Origin: Gerris lacustris
Taxonomy: Eukaryota; Arthropoda; Insecta; Hemiptera; Gerridae
DNA: 64,000 nt
Assembly (NCBI GenBank): GCA_951217055.1
Contig: OX578284.1
Coordinates: 44,047,467 to 44,111,466 of the forward strand
Reading direction: 5' to 3'
A program made the position numbers and the translations under genes. The notes under the pieces are model-generated. The model saw only the letters and a list, made by a program, of their open reading frames with translations, made no database searches and was not told where the DNA came from. Positions 33,739-45,489 of the stretch are shown here, piece by piece (position 1 is the stretch's first letter; each line of letters begins with the position of its first letter).

Positions 33739-33849
33739 ACGTAATATCCCTCGGCTTCGCCTCAGGAACCAACTTCATCGCTCAGGGTGCATTCACTTAC
33801 TTTACTCTCTTGGCGCGTAAATAACTATTACAAATACAATTGAGATCAC

Positions 33850-34620
33850 GCTTAACTCTCACCGAGCGCCTCTTTAACCATTTGTTCCTCCACTTGAGCA
33901 TATTGGTGCTAGTTGTGTGGATTAGTATGATAAGGAATAAAATTTAACTTAATCTTATTAATTTATGTTGGTGTCTTGACTTTCGGATTAGTGCATCAAA
34001 CCTCTTAGACACTCTTATCTTTTATAATATTATAGAAGATATCGGCGGGTGTAGGTGTAAGCTACAATCGTGAGAGTTAAATATCTTTTTAATATAACCA
34101 TTAATGTATTTTATACTTATTTCTAAACCTTTAAGCTCTTGCTCTATCACTTAATATAATCAAGTGTTAATGTAATAAAGATGTAATATTTATTCTTTTA
34201 GCTTTTTGCACAAGATATACTGTTGATAATTCTAAACAAGGTATTAAAAGAAAGTGCAGTAAGTATGTATTCCTGTGTTACTAGTAAAGATCTAACAGTA
34301 CCTGTTCAGGATGCAACATTACCTGATGATTAGAAGATGCTAAAGACGGGATCTACCCGTTTATAATACTCGAGACCAAGTTATTACTCCTGGACATTAG
34401 AAAGCTTTACCAACCTCATCTTCATAATTAGCTTCTTCAATATTACTTCGAGTAAGAAAGAAAAATTAACTTGAGTAAAAAAAAGTGAAAATAGGCATTA
34501 TAAAATTAATAGTAGTGTAAAAAAAGGATCTGACTACATTAATATTTTTATGATTTATAAATCAAGATACATAAAATGTTCAAATGTAAATTTATTATAC
34601 TTATGACTTGAGAGGTTCAT
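33850..34620. other. Interval without recognised features
   Basis: No gene or repeat supported. Confidence 0.4.
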
Positions 34621-34627
34621 AAACAAG

Positions 34628-34956
34628 TAAGGCGCGCTTCACGTACTTACGTTGATAATCGCCGGTTTCTGTACGATTGAGTTAAAATTATGAGTGTAAA
34701 ATTTTAATAGTTGCATATTCTTTTTCTACACTTCAAGACCTTTAAATTGATGTATAACATGTCATTGTGACTAAAAACTTTTTTTGGCCGCCCGCCATAT
34801 TGGCCGCCATCTTGAAAATATTAAGTGTGAAAACTCCAAAAAGTGTACAATTGCCTCAAATGCCGAGATGCACCTGTGTACCGAATTTCTTATACCCAGA
34901 CAGACAGACAGAGCCGTTATATTATAAGGTTTCTTTTTTTACTTTGTACAGAAACC
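34628..34956 (-). mobile_element. HINE-like element, family 3 (copy 1)
   Basis: On the - strand: GGTTTCTGTAC ... AAAGAAACC hairpin (34956-34927), CTTATAATATAACGGCTC, CTGTCTGTCTGTCTG, ATTCGGTACACAGGTGCATC, then CAAGATGGCGGCCAATATGG. The 3' end is near 34628 (CGTGAAGCGCGCCTTA). Same order of parts as families 1 and 2. Confidence 0.6.
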
Positions 34957-34984
34957 TAAAAGTAGCACAATCATGTTGTCACCA

Positions 34985-35130
34985 CAATTTTATATTGATA
35001 AACACTCGCGTTTAGACATATCATAACGCTAAGGTTATATATATGACTTTATATCACCTTCAGTGTAAGTGTTGATTAACATACGTGTTTAGACATTTAT
35101 ATCACCTTCAGTGTAAGTGTTGATAAACAT
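34985..35130 (+). repeat. About 52-bp tandem repeat
   Basis: TATATCACCTTCAGTGTAAG plus TGTTGATTAACATACGTGTTT (split here) recurs; GTTTAGACAT occurs at about 35010 and 35083. Confidence 0.6.
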
Positions 35131-35134
35131 TATC

Positions 35135-36825
35135 AAATTTTAACTTGTTATTATTACTTCCAGTCCATCTTTGTTGCCATTGACTTCGAAGTTCCTGTTT
35201 AATTTTCTGTCCAGGTCTTTTGCAGTTACGACTGTGTTCAGCTGCTCCATTGTTGTGTAACTTTTAGTTATAATTATTGTCATTATTATTTGTGTCCTCT
35301 CCAGTCATAATTATGAAGTGGTACCACAAAATCTCAGTCAAAACAATCAATCATTTGTTATATTTAAAGTTTTCTTGTTACTTCATTTTAGTTTGGTTTG
35401 CTTTACAGTCCTATTTGGCTTATTCTATCCAACTCTACATTGGGCTACAATACAACAATAACTGTTGTTTTTCCAAACAACAGTTTGGAAAAACAATAAT
35501 GTATATCTTTTGTGTAAATTTTTCTCAATTTTATTTTGAAATTAGATTTGCTGTTTTTTTCTAATAAAGTATTTTAAACTTTAAAAGTTAAAATTGATAT
35601 CATTCTCCAGCACTAAATCATTTTTCACGAAAGGGAGTCTGAAGTATATTGTCAAATTTTTAGTGCACGAAATTCAAAGAGGATAATTATTGATCAATTG
35701 GTGATTTAAAAAAAACACTAGAGTACATATTAATTACTTTTTAGTACATATAAGCTTCGGGAAATAGTATTATCAAATATTATGTTCACTATATTCCGAT
35801 AAATTTTACTCTTTAAGCTTTATCCATTTTATGTTTAGAGTTTTTTCCACAAAATCTGGATGAAAAATTGTGTGTTGTAATTTGTAAGTTATACAAGAAG
35901 TACAAAATATTCCACAAAATATGCTTTATTGCAGCAAAAGCCCTTAATAGGTTATCATCAGTGTGAAATCGATGGCTTTTTAGAAGACTAGTTCAATATA
36001 ATTAAGGAGACGAACTGATTTATAATTTTCCGAATTTTGGGAGAGAGACTTTCGAAATGTTTTAACCTTTATCAGTTTTTCGTCAAACTGAAAAAAACAA
36101 TATATATATATATAAGAGAATTCTTGTCTCTCAGTAAAACAATTCAATCAGAGGTTACAAAAGCAAAGTACTAATCAGATGATATAATTGGAGAGCTGAA
36201 TTTTCGAACATCCTGTTCGAAAATGCATTCCTTAGATTTCAAACTTTCTAGAAGTAAGGTGGGCATCGAACTTAGTGGCTCACGTGGGTCGTGGGTGTCC
36301 AAACATCCTCTAATTTACCAGGATAAGATTCTGCTAAATTAAAAAACCATTTAAACTCAAGTCATTCAATTAAAAACGGAAATTGAAGTCACTCCGAATT
36401 AGTTCCTTTAACTTCTAATAATATAAAATTTTTATTTTATTTAGTTTCAGACAGTGGGTGACTAATTTTGATTATTTTTACTGCTTTTTTTATTTGATAA
36501 CAACCCTAAAACTTGTTTATTGGTGTTTATTCTTAAGAGATTTGCCTTGTTTAGAAAATATTACGCCATAAAACTTCTTAACAGTCCAAAATTTAGCGAA
36601 CATTTGCAAACCTCCTTGATACAAATTTGTCAAATCAACTTTCTTATGGACAATTCCAATTTGCTGTATCCTCTCTGAAAGATATAGTTTTAATGATTTG
36701 TCCAGACAATTATTCTTATATAAATTTTTGTTGCATAGTCTCTACACTCAGTAACAAAATGTTTACTGGGAATGAGTCTTGTATAGTTTTTGTTTGCTTT
36801 TAATAAATAATCAACACCTATTTAT
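35135..36825. other. Interval without gene; minor hairpins
   Basis: A small hairpin GTTGTTTTTCCAAA / TTTGGAAAAACAAT lies at 35464-35497. TATCATCAGTGTGAAATCGA (35948) resembles the hammerhead-like family end on the - strand but lacks a clear core. Nothing else recognised. Confidence 0.35.
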
Positions 36826-36827
36826 AT

Positions 36828-37390
36828 TGCTTCCGAGCTTACCGAAGGTAACGGAAGCATTGTGTTCACTTTTGAGAAAGAAAAACTTTTATGCCTCCGA
36901 TTTTAAAAATTCCAAGACAGAAATCCGTTTCAGACATCAGGGAACATTTTTGGTCTCGTGTCTGTCTGTCTGTCTGTCTGTCGGTCTGTGTGTCCGCGAA
37001 TAATGAAACGTGCGACGTTAACTTGAGTAAATGTCAACCAATTTTGATGAAATTTGGTAGACATGTTCGTTTTAACAATGCCCAGGACGAGTTCGTTGGA
37101 CAACGTTATCCGTCCAAGCGTTCACGAGCTACGCTCGCGTAAACGTGAACTTAAAATTTAAAATTGGAATTTTTGGTCGGTGAAAAACTTCACCTATTAA
37201 TGAGACAAACATTTTTTTCAAATACAATTTTTTAGTAAAACCAACAGCGACACCGCTATGAAGTCTTAAAGATCGCTAAAACTATTAATAGTTTTTACAC
37301 AATAAGAAACAATAAAGTAATATAACAATCATTTTAATTAGTACAGATAGGATGCGAGGAAGCTATGTGCCAACCTAATTGGCAGTCTAT
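36828..37390 (+). mobile_element. HINE-like family 1, subfamily 1 (full copy)
   Basis: Nearly the same as 6166-6744: hairpin GCTTCCGAGCTTACCGAAGG, (GTCT)n at 36959-36982, ACGTTATCCGTCCAAGCGTT, and tail GGATGCGAGGAAGCTATGTG, CCAACCTAATTGGCAG. It is followed directly by the next copy. Confidence 0.65.
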
Positions 37391-37407
37391 TTTTATTTGT
37401 TTATTTA

Positions 37408-37986
37408 TTTGCTTCCGAGTTTTCCGAAGGTATTGGAAGCTATGTGGTCGTTCTGAAGAGCTAAATTTATTTTTTCCTTCGATTTCAAAAAGACAGAAAT
37501 CCGTTTCAGACATCAGGGAACATGTTTGGCTCCGTGTCTGTCTGTTGATTTATCACTTAATAATTTTTGCGTACAAACATATCTTAAAAACTACTCGTCT
37601 GATTTTAATAAAATTTGGACGGTAGGTCATAGTGCCATCGCTGGTCTCGTATTAGTTTAATCCTGCTGCGCCCATTTGTTTCTCTTCCACATGGGAACAA
37701 ATATACATTTATTTACACATATATTTTCCAAAGTACACCTCTGATTCTTATGAAATTTGGATGGTTTGTGGAAAGTATCCCACAGATAGTCCCAGATAAA
37801 TTTCAACCATCTGCAACCTTTCAATTTTGCTAAATTGGTACTTTAATTGAGGTTAAAAATTAAAAAAACATTTTGACAGATTTAAAAAACAGGGGAGAAA
37901 TTACATACATTTGACAATAATGGGTTGTAAAATCATTAAAGTAGACGAAATAGGACGTGAGGAAGCTATGTGCCACACTAATTGAT
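37408..37986 (+). mobile_element. HINE-like family 1, subfamily 2 (full copy)
   Basis: TGCTTCCGAGTTTTCCGAAG at the start, GTGTCTGTCTGTTGATTTAT, CGTACAAACATATCTTAAAA, TATGAAATTTGGATGGTTTG, and tail GGACGTGAGGAAGCTATGTG, CCACACTAATTG. Same orientation as 36828-37390. Confidence 0.65.
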
Positions 37987-38239
37987 ACAGTATTTTTAGG
38001 GAGACAGCACCCGATTACTTTGAATGACCTTACAAATGGCTCAACTTCCTTAAAAACGATTCCAGCATTGGCTTCCAATTGAATGGATTCATGCAGTCTC
38101 CGCCCCTCCGCCAAAAATCTAGAAATTAATATCTGCTTTAGTACCATCATGAACCGATTTTTTTTATCTTCTTCTACACGTGGTATAAATAGAGAGAATT
38201 GTAATGGCGTAAAAATTCGATTTTGATAGATTTACATAT

Positions 38240-38575
38240 TTTAAGGTTCCCCTAGTCCAAAAAAGTGTTTAATTATTTAAAAAAAAAAATATCTGTCTGT
38301 TTTCTTTACAGAAGCGTGGAGACAAAACTACTGGGCTGATTTCAATTAAATTAAAATATATTTATATGTTTGTAGTCCGGTTCAGTGGCAAAAAAATACT
38401 TTATCAGAAGTTTGTTTATGTGCTTTGAGAAAAACAGACCCATGGGATAGTTCAAAGTAAGCTTTTTAGCATTTTAAAAAAACAGCATCAATAGGGTACC
38501 ACTTAAAAATATACAGGCGGCCTACGGAGCCACGCTGGGTGCTGACTATAGCACACACTTAACCTGTTTATTCTA
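38240..38575 (+). mobile_element. HINE-like element, family 2 (truncated copy)
   Basis: From about 38370 (GTAGTCCGGTTCAGTGGCAA) to the 3' end (GCTGACTATAGCACACACTT) it aligns with 10139-10345. The 5' half is shortened and diverged, with CTGTCTGTTTTCTTTACAG left of the microsatellite region. The terminal hairpin has lost pairing. Confidence 0.6.
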
Positions 38576-38579
38576 TTTT

Positions 38580-39600
38580 ATTGCAGCACTCAAAAGATTA
38601 CTAGAAATGGTTTCTGATGAAAGAATGTGGAAAAGAGAATTGAGGTGGAGGTATTTTAAAAGATTTTTCATAAAATGTATATCTTAAAATATATAATATA
38701 TGATTTAAATATCATTTCTATTATTTTTTGAAAAAACCTAGCTTTGCCTCATTTCATTATGGAAATTCGCTTAAAAACATAATTTAATTTTTTTTTTTCA
38801 CGATTTTAAAATTAAACTGGATATATTTAGTATATGTATAAATAAAATTGGAATTCTTAACTATACACACACTCACACACATACGAAAAATCGAACAGTT
38901 CTAAAAATGTTTTTAAAAATGATATATTTAAGTTGTCTCTTCAATATTTTATAAGAAGATAGTGTAAAGTTGTTTTTGTTAATGGAATGTTGTAGTACAG
39001 GTTTGTCACGTTCTCATGAAGGCGCTAGTGTAGCGTCTCTCTTGGTAACCTGACTAACCCGTCGAGAGAGAAAGTGATAACAGTTATAATGAGATGTTTT
39101 TTTTATGTACCCTTTTATTTGGGTAACATATTAAAAAGTAATATGCTAATGACTTCAAATAAACAAAAATAACCTAGTAAATAAAACGGTAAAAGCAAAA
39201 TAGTATCTGTTTATTTTAAAAAAATGAACTTAACAATTAGGTAAAATACTTACGTATACGTATTACGTATATGAGGACTAATAGGGATAATTAATACTTT
39301 TTGTTTATTTTGCAGAATTAGTGTAATTTAATAAGAGAAATCATTCAAGATGCTGGAAATATATAGCGTGATAAGAAAGTGGATCTAAAATGCATATAAT
39401 CAGTTGACACCTCTGAAAATCACGCTACACGAATCATGGAAATTTTGACCTTCTTTCCAACTTGTTTTAAAATGTGAAACAGGTGTACGTTTTTGTGATA
39501 TTATAGTGTAATCCTCAGGTTACTAGAAGAGCTACTTGTTGGAATAACTGAAGCAAGCTTCATACATTCAGTAAAATGTACATTTTGTCTGTCAATAACG
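38580..39600. other. Interval without recognised features
   Basis: No gene or structured repeat supported. Confidence 0.4.
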
Positions 39601-39602
39601 TT

Positions 39603-40182
39603 TATCTACGATTGATACGAAATATAAACATTGTATCTCTGTTTAGATGCGTAGAAAGTGATTCTTTACGTAGTTGTATTCATTGCGCATGCGCGTCTCA
39701 TAGTTCTGAAGAATTCCTCTTCTTTACCACCCTAGTGCGGTAAAGAAGAGGAATTCTTCAGCTTTACGCACGATTAACGAGTTTGTTTACATTGTTAACA
39801 AAACTAATTTGGTGTTCTTTTATTAAAGTAACTGTTTATATATCGAGTTTTAAGTGAAAAACAACGAGTTAATCAAGTGACTTTGACGAAAATGTGGAGA
39901 ATAATACTCCTCCAGAAATAATTAATTCGGCAAAAAATACAACTCAAGAATTAATGCCATCTTTATCAAGAGAGAGAGATACGAACTTACACACAGCAAG
40001 TTTATTTTTTCTGTATTTATTATTTAAATCTAACAATCGTAGATAAAGTACGGTACGCAACTCGTGCGAAAACGGCATTTTGCATTGCTCGTGTGGTTTT
40101 ACTACCCTCGCTGTCGCTCGGGTGCAAACTCCACACTCGCATGCAAATTGCTACTTTCCACACTCGACGCGTAATGTACTAT
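39603..40182 (+). mobile_element. Cassette family A, copy 4 (best preserved)
   Basis: TATCTACGATTGATACGAAA at the start, TGCGCATGCGCG at 39684-39695, 56-bp palindrome at 39706-39761, coding remnant from about 39870, CAATCGTAGATAAAGTACGG at 40035 (inverse of the start), and the 3' inverted-repeat block with CTCGCTGTCGCTCGGG. Ends GACGCGTAATGTACTATT. A family 1 HINE fragment follows. Confidence 0.7.
39870..40015 (+). pseudogene. Recombinase-like N-terminus, family A copy 4
   Basis: The start codon has become ACG. The frame FDENVENNTPPEIINSA, then KNTTQELMPSLSRERYELTH, is clear and gives the version closest to the recombinase-type 'LLPxKSRxRYExxY' pattern. It ends where low-complexity sequence begins. 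Confidence 0.45.
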
Positions 40183-40183
40183 T

Positions 40184-40460
40184 ACGTGTCCGACGATAAC
40201 TTGAGTAAAAGTTGACCGTTTTAGTTAAAATTTGGTATAAATGATTCTTTTACTAATACCCATGCTAAGTTCGTTTTGGACAGCGATATCCGTCCAAGCG
40301 TTCTCGTGCAATGCTAGCGTAAGCGTCAGGTGAAACTTTAAAATTGGAATTTTAGGACGGGAAACATTTCTTTTAAATACTTTTTTTTTTAGTAAAACCT
40401 TTAGCGAAACCGCTAACAAGTAATAAAAATCGCTAAATATTATTAAAGCGGGCCTAAACT
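40184..40460 (+). mobile_element. HINE-like family 1, subfamily 1 internal fragment
   Basis: GTGTCCGACGATAACTTGAG, GATATCCGTCCAAGCGTTCT and GTAAAACCTTTAGCGAAACC align with 6350-6640. Both ends are missing. Confidence 0.5.
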
Positions 40461-40639
40461 AAACGTTTCACATAGAGAAAACTTTGTTTTTGCCAATATC
40501 TAAAATTCTAACGTATCGATTTTAATCAAATTTTATACACATCATCTGAAGTACAATTGAATTAGGCATGTAAAATTTCAACTTGATACAAGTACAAGTT
40601 ATTGTATAATGAAGTGATACATTTTTAATAATGGTTGAA

Positions 40640-41440
40640 ATGAGCAGGGAACATTTTGAGCGTCTTGTTACTATATTAAGGCAACAGCATACTAAAATAT
40701 AACGTTTTGTTTCTATTTCTAATATCTTTAAACGAATTTTGAGTGCCTTGTTATTACCTTGAAACAACTACAGACTAAAGTCCGACGCTTCGTTTCTATT
40801 TCTAATAACATCTTTAGACGCATGTTGAGTGTCTTGTTTTTACCTTGAAACAACTACAGACTAAAGTCCGACGATTCGTTTCTATTTCTAATAACATCTT
40901 TAGACGCATGTTGAGTGTCTTGTTTTTACCTTGAAACAACTACAGACTAAAGTCCGACGATTCGTTTCTATTTCTAATAACATCTTTAGACGCATGTTGA
41001 GTGCCTTGTTATTACCTTGAAACAACTACAGACTGAAGTCCGACGCTTTGTTTCTATTTCTAATAACATCTTTAGACGCATTTTGAGTGCCTTGTTATTA
41101 CCTTGAAACAACTACAGACTAAAGTCCGACGCTTTGTTTCTATTTCTAATAACATCTTTAGACACATTTTGAGTGTCTTGTTATTACCTTGAAACAACTA
41201 CAGACTAAAGTCCGACGATTCGTTTCTATTTCTAATAACATCTTTAGACGCATTTTGAATGTCTTGTTTTTACCTTGAAACAACTACAGACTAATGTCCG
41301 GCGCTTTGTTGCTATTTCTAATAACATCTCAAGGCATTTTGAGTGTCTTGTTATTGCCTTCAAGCGACTACAGACTAAAGTCCGACTCTTTGTTTCTACT
41401 TCAAAAAACATCTAAACATTTTGAGCGTCTTATTATTAAC
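40640..41440 (+). repeat. 86-bp satellite-like tandem repeat
   Basis: Nine copies of a unit holding CTACAGACTAAAGTCCGAC and TCTATTTCTAATAACATCTT. Landmarks at 40768, 40854, 40940, 41026 and 41112 are exactly 86 bp apart. The outer copies are more diverged. Confidence 0.9.
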
Positions 41441-41449
41441 TAGAGGTGT

Positions 41450-42100
41450 GTTTCTACCATTACCAGATAGATTTAAAAGATTTTCATTAACATCCGACGT
41501 TTGCTGCTGTTCTCAGAATATGTTTGAAGAACATTTATGAGTATATGAGTATATTTGTTATAAGTCTGAAGCAAATTCTGTCTAAAAAGCCATAAGTTAT
41601 GTATTTAATTATAATAACTTTTGAATGTTTTATTTGTTATAAAGTTATAAGTTTTAGTTAGTATAAATCTATTTACTCTAATAATGATAATAATTTATTA
41701 GTGAAACTTTACCAAGAAACACTCGAATCCTATTTTACCCTCATACTAACACAAAATAGTATAAAGTATACTAATTACTTTAAGTATTCCGTTCATACAA
41801 ATCCATAATCCTTACATAGACTGACAGATAGACACCGACACCACCCACATCCATTAAGCTCATCCTAAAAATAAAATTTAATACCTCTTATACACTTTAT
41901 TCTAAAATCACTACTTCCTTTTTTGTCGTCAGCTTTCTTTAGGAATAGGATTAGATTAGTGAAAACACAGTACTTCAGAAAATAATCATTATTACCACAA
42001 GCTTTCACTTCCGTGAAGAAGAGTTGGAATGATAATACTCATTACAATACTTGCATTTTATATTGTTAAAAAGGAAAATACTTTCAAATAGATTTGAAAA
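41450..42100. other. Interval without recognised features
   Basis: AT-rich; nothing supported. Confidence 0.4.
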
Positions 42101-42101
42101 T

Positions 42102-42326
42102 GTTGAGATTGTTACTCACCCCTTTTTTTTAGAATATAAATGACATTAAGTAAATATCTATTAAGACAAAGGTATGTTTAGTCCAATGTAATTTGGGACA
42201 AAAGAATGTCACACTTCTGTTTTTATAAGGGGAATAATAGTCTAAAGAAAAACATTCCATACACCTTCTTTAGATTGTTACTCCCCTGTTTTTTTTATAA
42301 GGGGAGTAACAATCTAAAGAAGTGTC
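42102..42326. mobile_element. MITE, ACTTCTTTAG family (copy 4)
   Basis: Left end TGAGATTGTTACTCACCCC (degraded), right end GGGAGTAACAATCTAAAGAA. The core AAGACAAAGGTATGTTTAGT and ATTTGGGACAAAAGAATGT matches the family. It abuts the retrotransposon remnant at about 42350. Confidence 0.65.
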
Positions 42327-42344
42327 CAACTTTGGACAATGACA

Positions 42345-42490
42345 TAATTTGCTGAATTGGGCTGAAGAAATCCCTTCCATTCGGATTGGTCGGTGGCTAC
42401 TCTCTTCGTATCGCTACAGGTTGTTCCGGCTTTTCTTATTTCCTCTTTGACTTTCCTTTTCCGGCTCTTCATGGACTGCTTTGTTTTGTT
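42345..42490 (-). pseudogene. Possible C-terminal fragment of a LINE-encoded protein
   Basis: On the - strand one frame reads SRKRKVKEEIRKAGTTC, then SDTKRVATDQSEWKGF, a shape like the 'AG..W......A.DR..W' tails of RTE-type retrotransposon proteins. The assignment is weak. It lies between the MITE at 42102-42326 and the better LINE remnant at 42635-42990. Confidence 0.3.
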
Positions 42491-42634
42491 TATTTTATTT
42501 TACATGATTATATGGGCCTATGGAAAATTTTAATTAAACAGTAGTTAAACAATGTGTATAAATAATAACGAATAAGTAACAATTAAATACAAATATCAGT
42601 ATAGTAATTAGCGTCCTTTAAGTAATGCATCAGT

Positions 42635-42990
42635 TTAGTTACGTGAGTCAAGTTGTTTGCTAAAATATCTAAAATATGCTAAGTTGTCTGATATATCGTG
42701 GGTAATTCTAAGTTTGTCAAATTGTTGTCAATCAGTCAGTAGATGAGCTACAGTCAAAGTATCGTCACATAGTCTACATCTTGGTCTTTCCCTGTATAAA
42801 CAAATAACTGTGAGTAAGTCGAGTATGGCCTATTTTCAGTCAGCAAAGTACCACGTCTTCCTGTATTTATTTTCCTGCATGAGGAGGTCCAGTCACCTAG
42901 CAAAGGTTTCATGCTTCGTAGTTTGTTGTTAGTACACATCGAATATGAGGCGGTCACCACCGGAAAACGTAGAACTTAATGATGACATCA
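42635..42990 (-). pseudogene. Decayed non-LTR retrotransposon, C-terminal end (Jockey/R1-like)
   Basis: Frames on the - strand read NNKLRSMKPLLGDWTSS, then (after frameshifts) a segment equivalent to 'IGHTRLTHSYLF', then PRCRLCDDTLTVAHLLTD, a TGA in place of a Cys codon, and QQFDKLR, ending at a TAA at 42635. The order 'LRS.K....W.SS' - 'LRIGHTRLTH' - 'C..C......H.L..C' is the C-terminal signature of arthropod Jockey/R1-superfamily reverse transcriptase ORFs, downstream of the RNase H-like region. At least two frameshifts and one nonsense change make it dead. It is 5'-truncated near 42990, as is usual for LINE copies. The A-rich - strand sequence at about 42510-42480 (AAAATAAAATAAACAAAACA) may be its tail. 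Confidence 0.65.
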
Positions 42991-43318
42991 ATCGCGGAAG
43001 CCTATGCAATAATATAATCCATGAATCTTAATGTTGTTCATTTAACAGATTAACAAACAGTTAATCTGTCAAATTTTATTTAACTTAATAATAGGTAAAA
43101 TTCCTTTATATGCTAACAGTGAACTTAGTGAATATATGAATTGTATTTGGCGAGGATAAGTAAATGGTAAAATACTAGTTGCAAATTAGAATACTGAATG
43201 GTGAAATTCTTAAATTATTAGAAATGTACGCATTATTTTTGAATCAGTCAGACCATTTTAAAGGGAGAACTTTCGGTACAATTTTTAATATTAGTACTAC
43301 TTTTCCTTGATTTGAATA

Positions 43319-43716
43319 CAGTAGAACCTCGACAAGAAGTGTCTCACGGGGATTAGGAAAACAGTCTTGTTATCAAGGTGCTCTTTTTGTTGAGGGTCGT
43401 GTTATCAAGGTTATTTTGGCTATCAGTCGTGTTATCGAGGTTAATGGCGGGGTTTTCAAGTCTAGACTTATTCAAGGTCGACCCATTCCTGTATTGAGTA
43501 TAGAGGTTGACTTCTCAAAACGACTTGTTATAGAGGTTCTGAGTTACGTTTTGAATTAGAAAAAATCCGTGTTATTGAAGTTGTTTGGATAATAATAGTT
43601 GCGTTATAGAGGTTAATTTAACATTATGTGTTATGGCAATCTCAAGGGGATTTGAAAATTGCACTTGTAATTGAGGTTGTCGTGTTATTGAGGGTCGTGT
43701 AAGCGAGGTTCTACTG
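43319..43716. mobile_element. pogo/Tigger-like MITE with TA target duplication
   Basis: CAGTAGAACCTCG at the left and CGAGGTTCTACTG at the right, flanked by TA at 43317-43318 and 43717-43718. CAGTxGAACCTCGA ends and TA duplication are typical of the pogo/Tigger branch of Tc1-mariner. The 398-bp interior is filled with degenerate CGTGTTATCGAGGTT-type repeats derived from the end sequence. No ORF. Confidence 0.8.
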
Positions 43717-43869
43717 TAATACAATGTTTCATTATTATTTTCTATATTTTTTACTAACCATAAATCGATTGAAACTTACTATTTTTACTTTAAATACTTT
43801 CACACACCAGATAATAATCTGATTCTTAAAACGATTTGATTTTTAGCGTAATATTCAATAAGTATTCTT

Positions 43870-44855
<986 letters not shown>

Positions 44856-44859
44856 TAAG

Positions 44860-45190
44860 TGACTGCTGGTTCTTTTGTAAATAGAAGGTTTTGACTATTA
44901 AATAGCACCAGGTTCTTTTGTTGGTAACCCGTTTTAACAATTTTAAGTGACTACAGGTTCTTTTGTAAATAGAACGTTTTGACTATTAAATAGCACCAGG
45001 TTCTTTTGTTGGTAACCCGTTTCAACAATTTTAAGTGACTGCAGGTTCTTTTATAAATAGAAGGTTTTGACTATTAAATAGCACCAGGTTCTTTTGTTGG
45101 TAACCAGTTTCAACAATTTTAAGTGACTTCAGGTTCTTTTGTAAATAGAACGTTTTGACCATTCTGAATAGCACCAGGTTCTTTTGTAGC
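44860..45190 (+). repeat. 88-bp tandem repeat
   Basis: Four units with AGCACCAGGTTCTTTTGTTG and AATAGAAGGTTTTGACTATT. GCACCAGG at 44905, 44993, 45081 and 45171. Confidence 0.9.
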
Positions 45191-45384
45191 CTGTTGTAAC
45201 AATTCTTGATGGCAATACCTTCTTTTTGTTTATAATTTTTACCATTTCTAGGTGGCAGTAGGTTTTTGTTTGTTAATTATAAGTGATTTTTTTTAAAGTA
45301 ATTGTGTACAATATTTTGTTCTAAAGAGAGTGCAGGTTCTTTATTAACAGTAATTTTTCAACAGTTCCAGTTTGTTTCAATTTC

Positions 45385-45480
45385 TAACTAAATAACTATT
45401 AAGAAAAAGAAAATGTTCAGTCCAATGTACTTTGGGACAAAGGAATATCACACTTGTTTTATAATAGGAGTAACTTGTTT
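45385..45480. mobile_element. MITE, ACTTCTTTAG family, core fragment (copy 5)
   Basis: Only the core survives: AACTATTAAGAAAAAG, GTCCAATGTACTTTGGGACA and a GGAGTAACTTG end remnant. Confidence 0.5.
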
Positions 45481-45489
45481 CTACAGTAG

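Larger units (their letters stand above)
33004..33840 (+). mobile_element. Cassette family C with coding start and 21-bp repeats
   Basis: Left block with partly paired AACTGCC...GGCAG/TAACTTAACT segments (33020-33125), TTGGCAACA, an ORF from 33388, an in-frame 21-bp array, hairpins of ACATACATGTACCTC, then a 3' block CCCTCGGCTTCGCCTCAGGA and GTAAATAACTATT. The plan (hairpin, leader, coding start, CTCG/CGCCTC block) matches family A. Confidence 0.45.

Noticed and set aside
33332..33820. Four further ORFs over the 21-bp array, on both strands
   Set aside because: A 21-bp period keeps every frame open; only the frame starting at 33388 continues into plausible non-repeat coding sequence.
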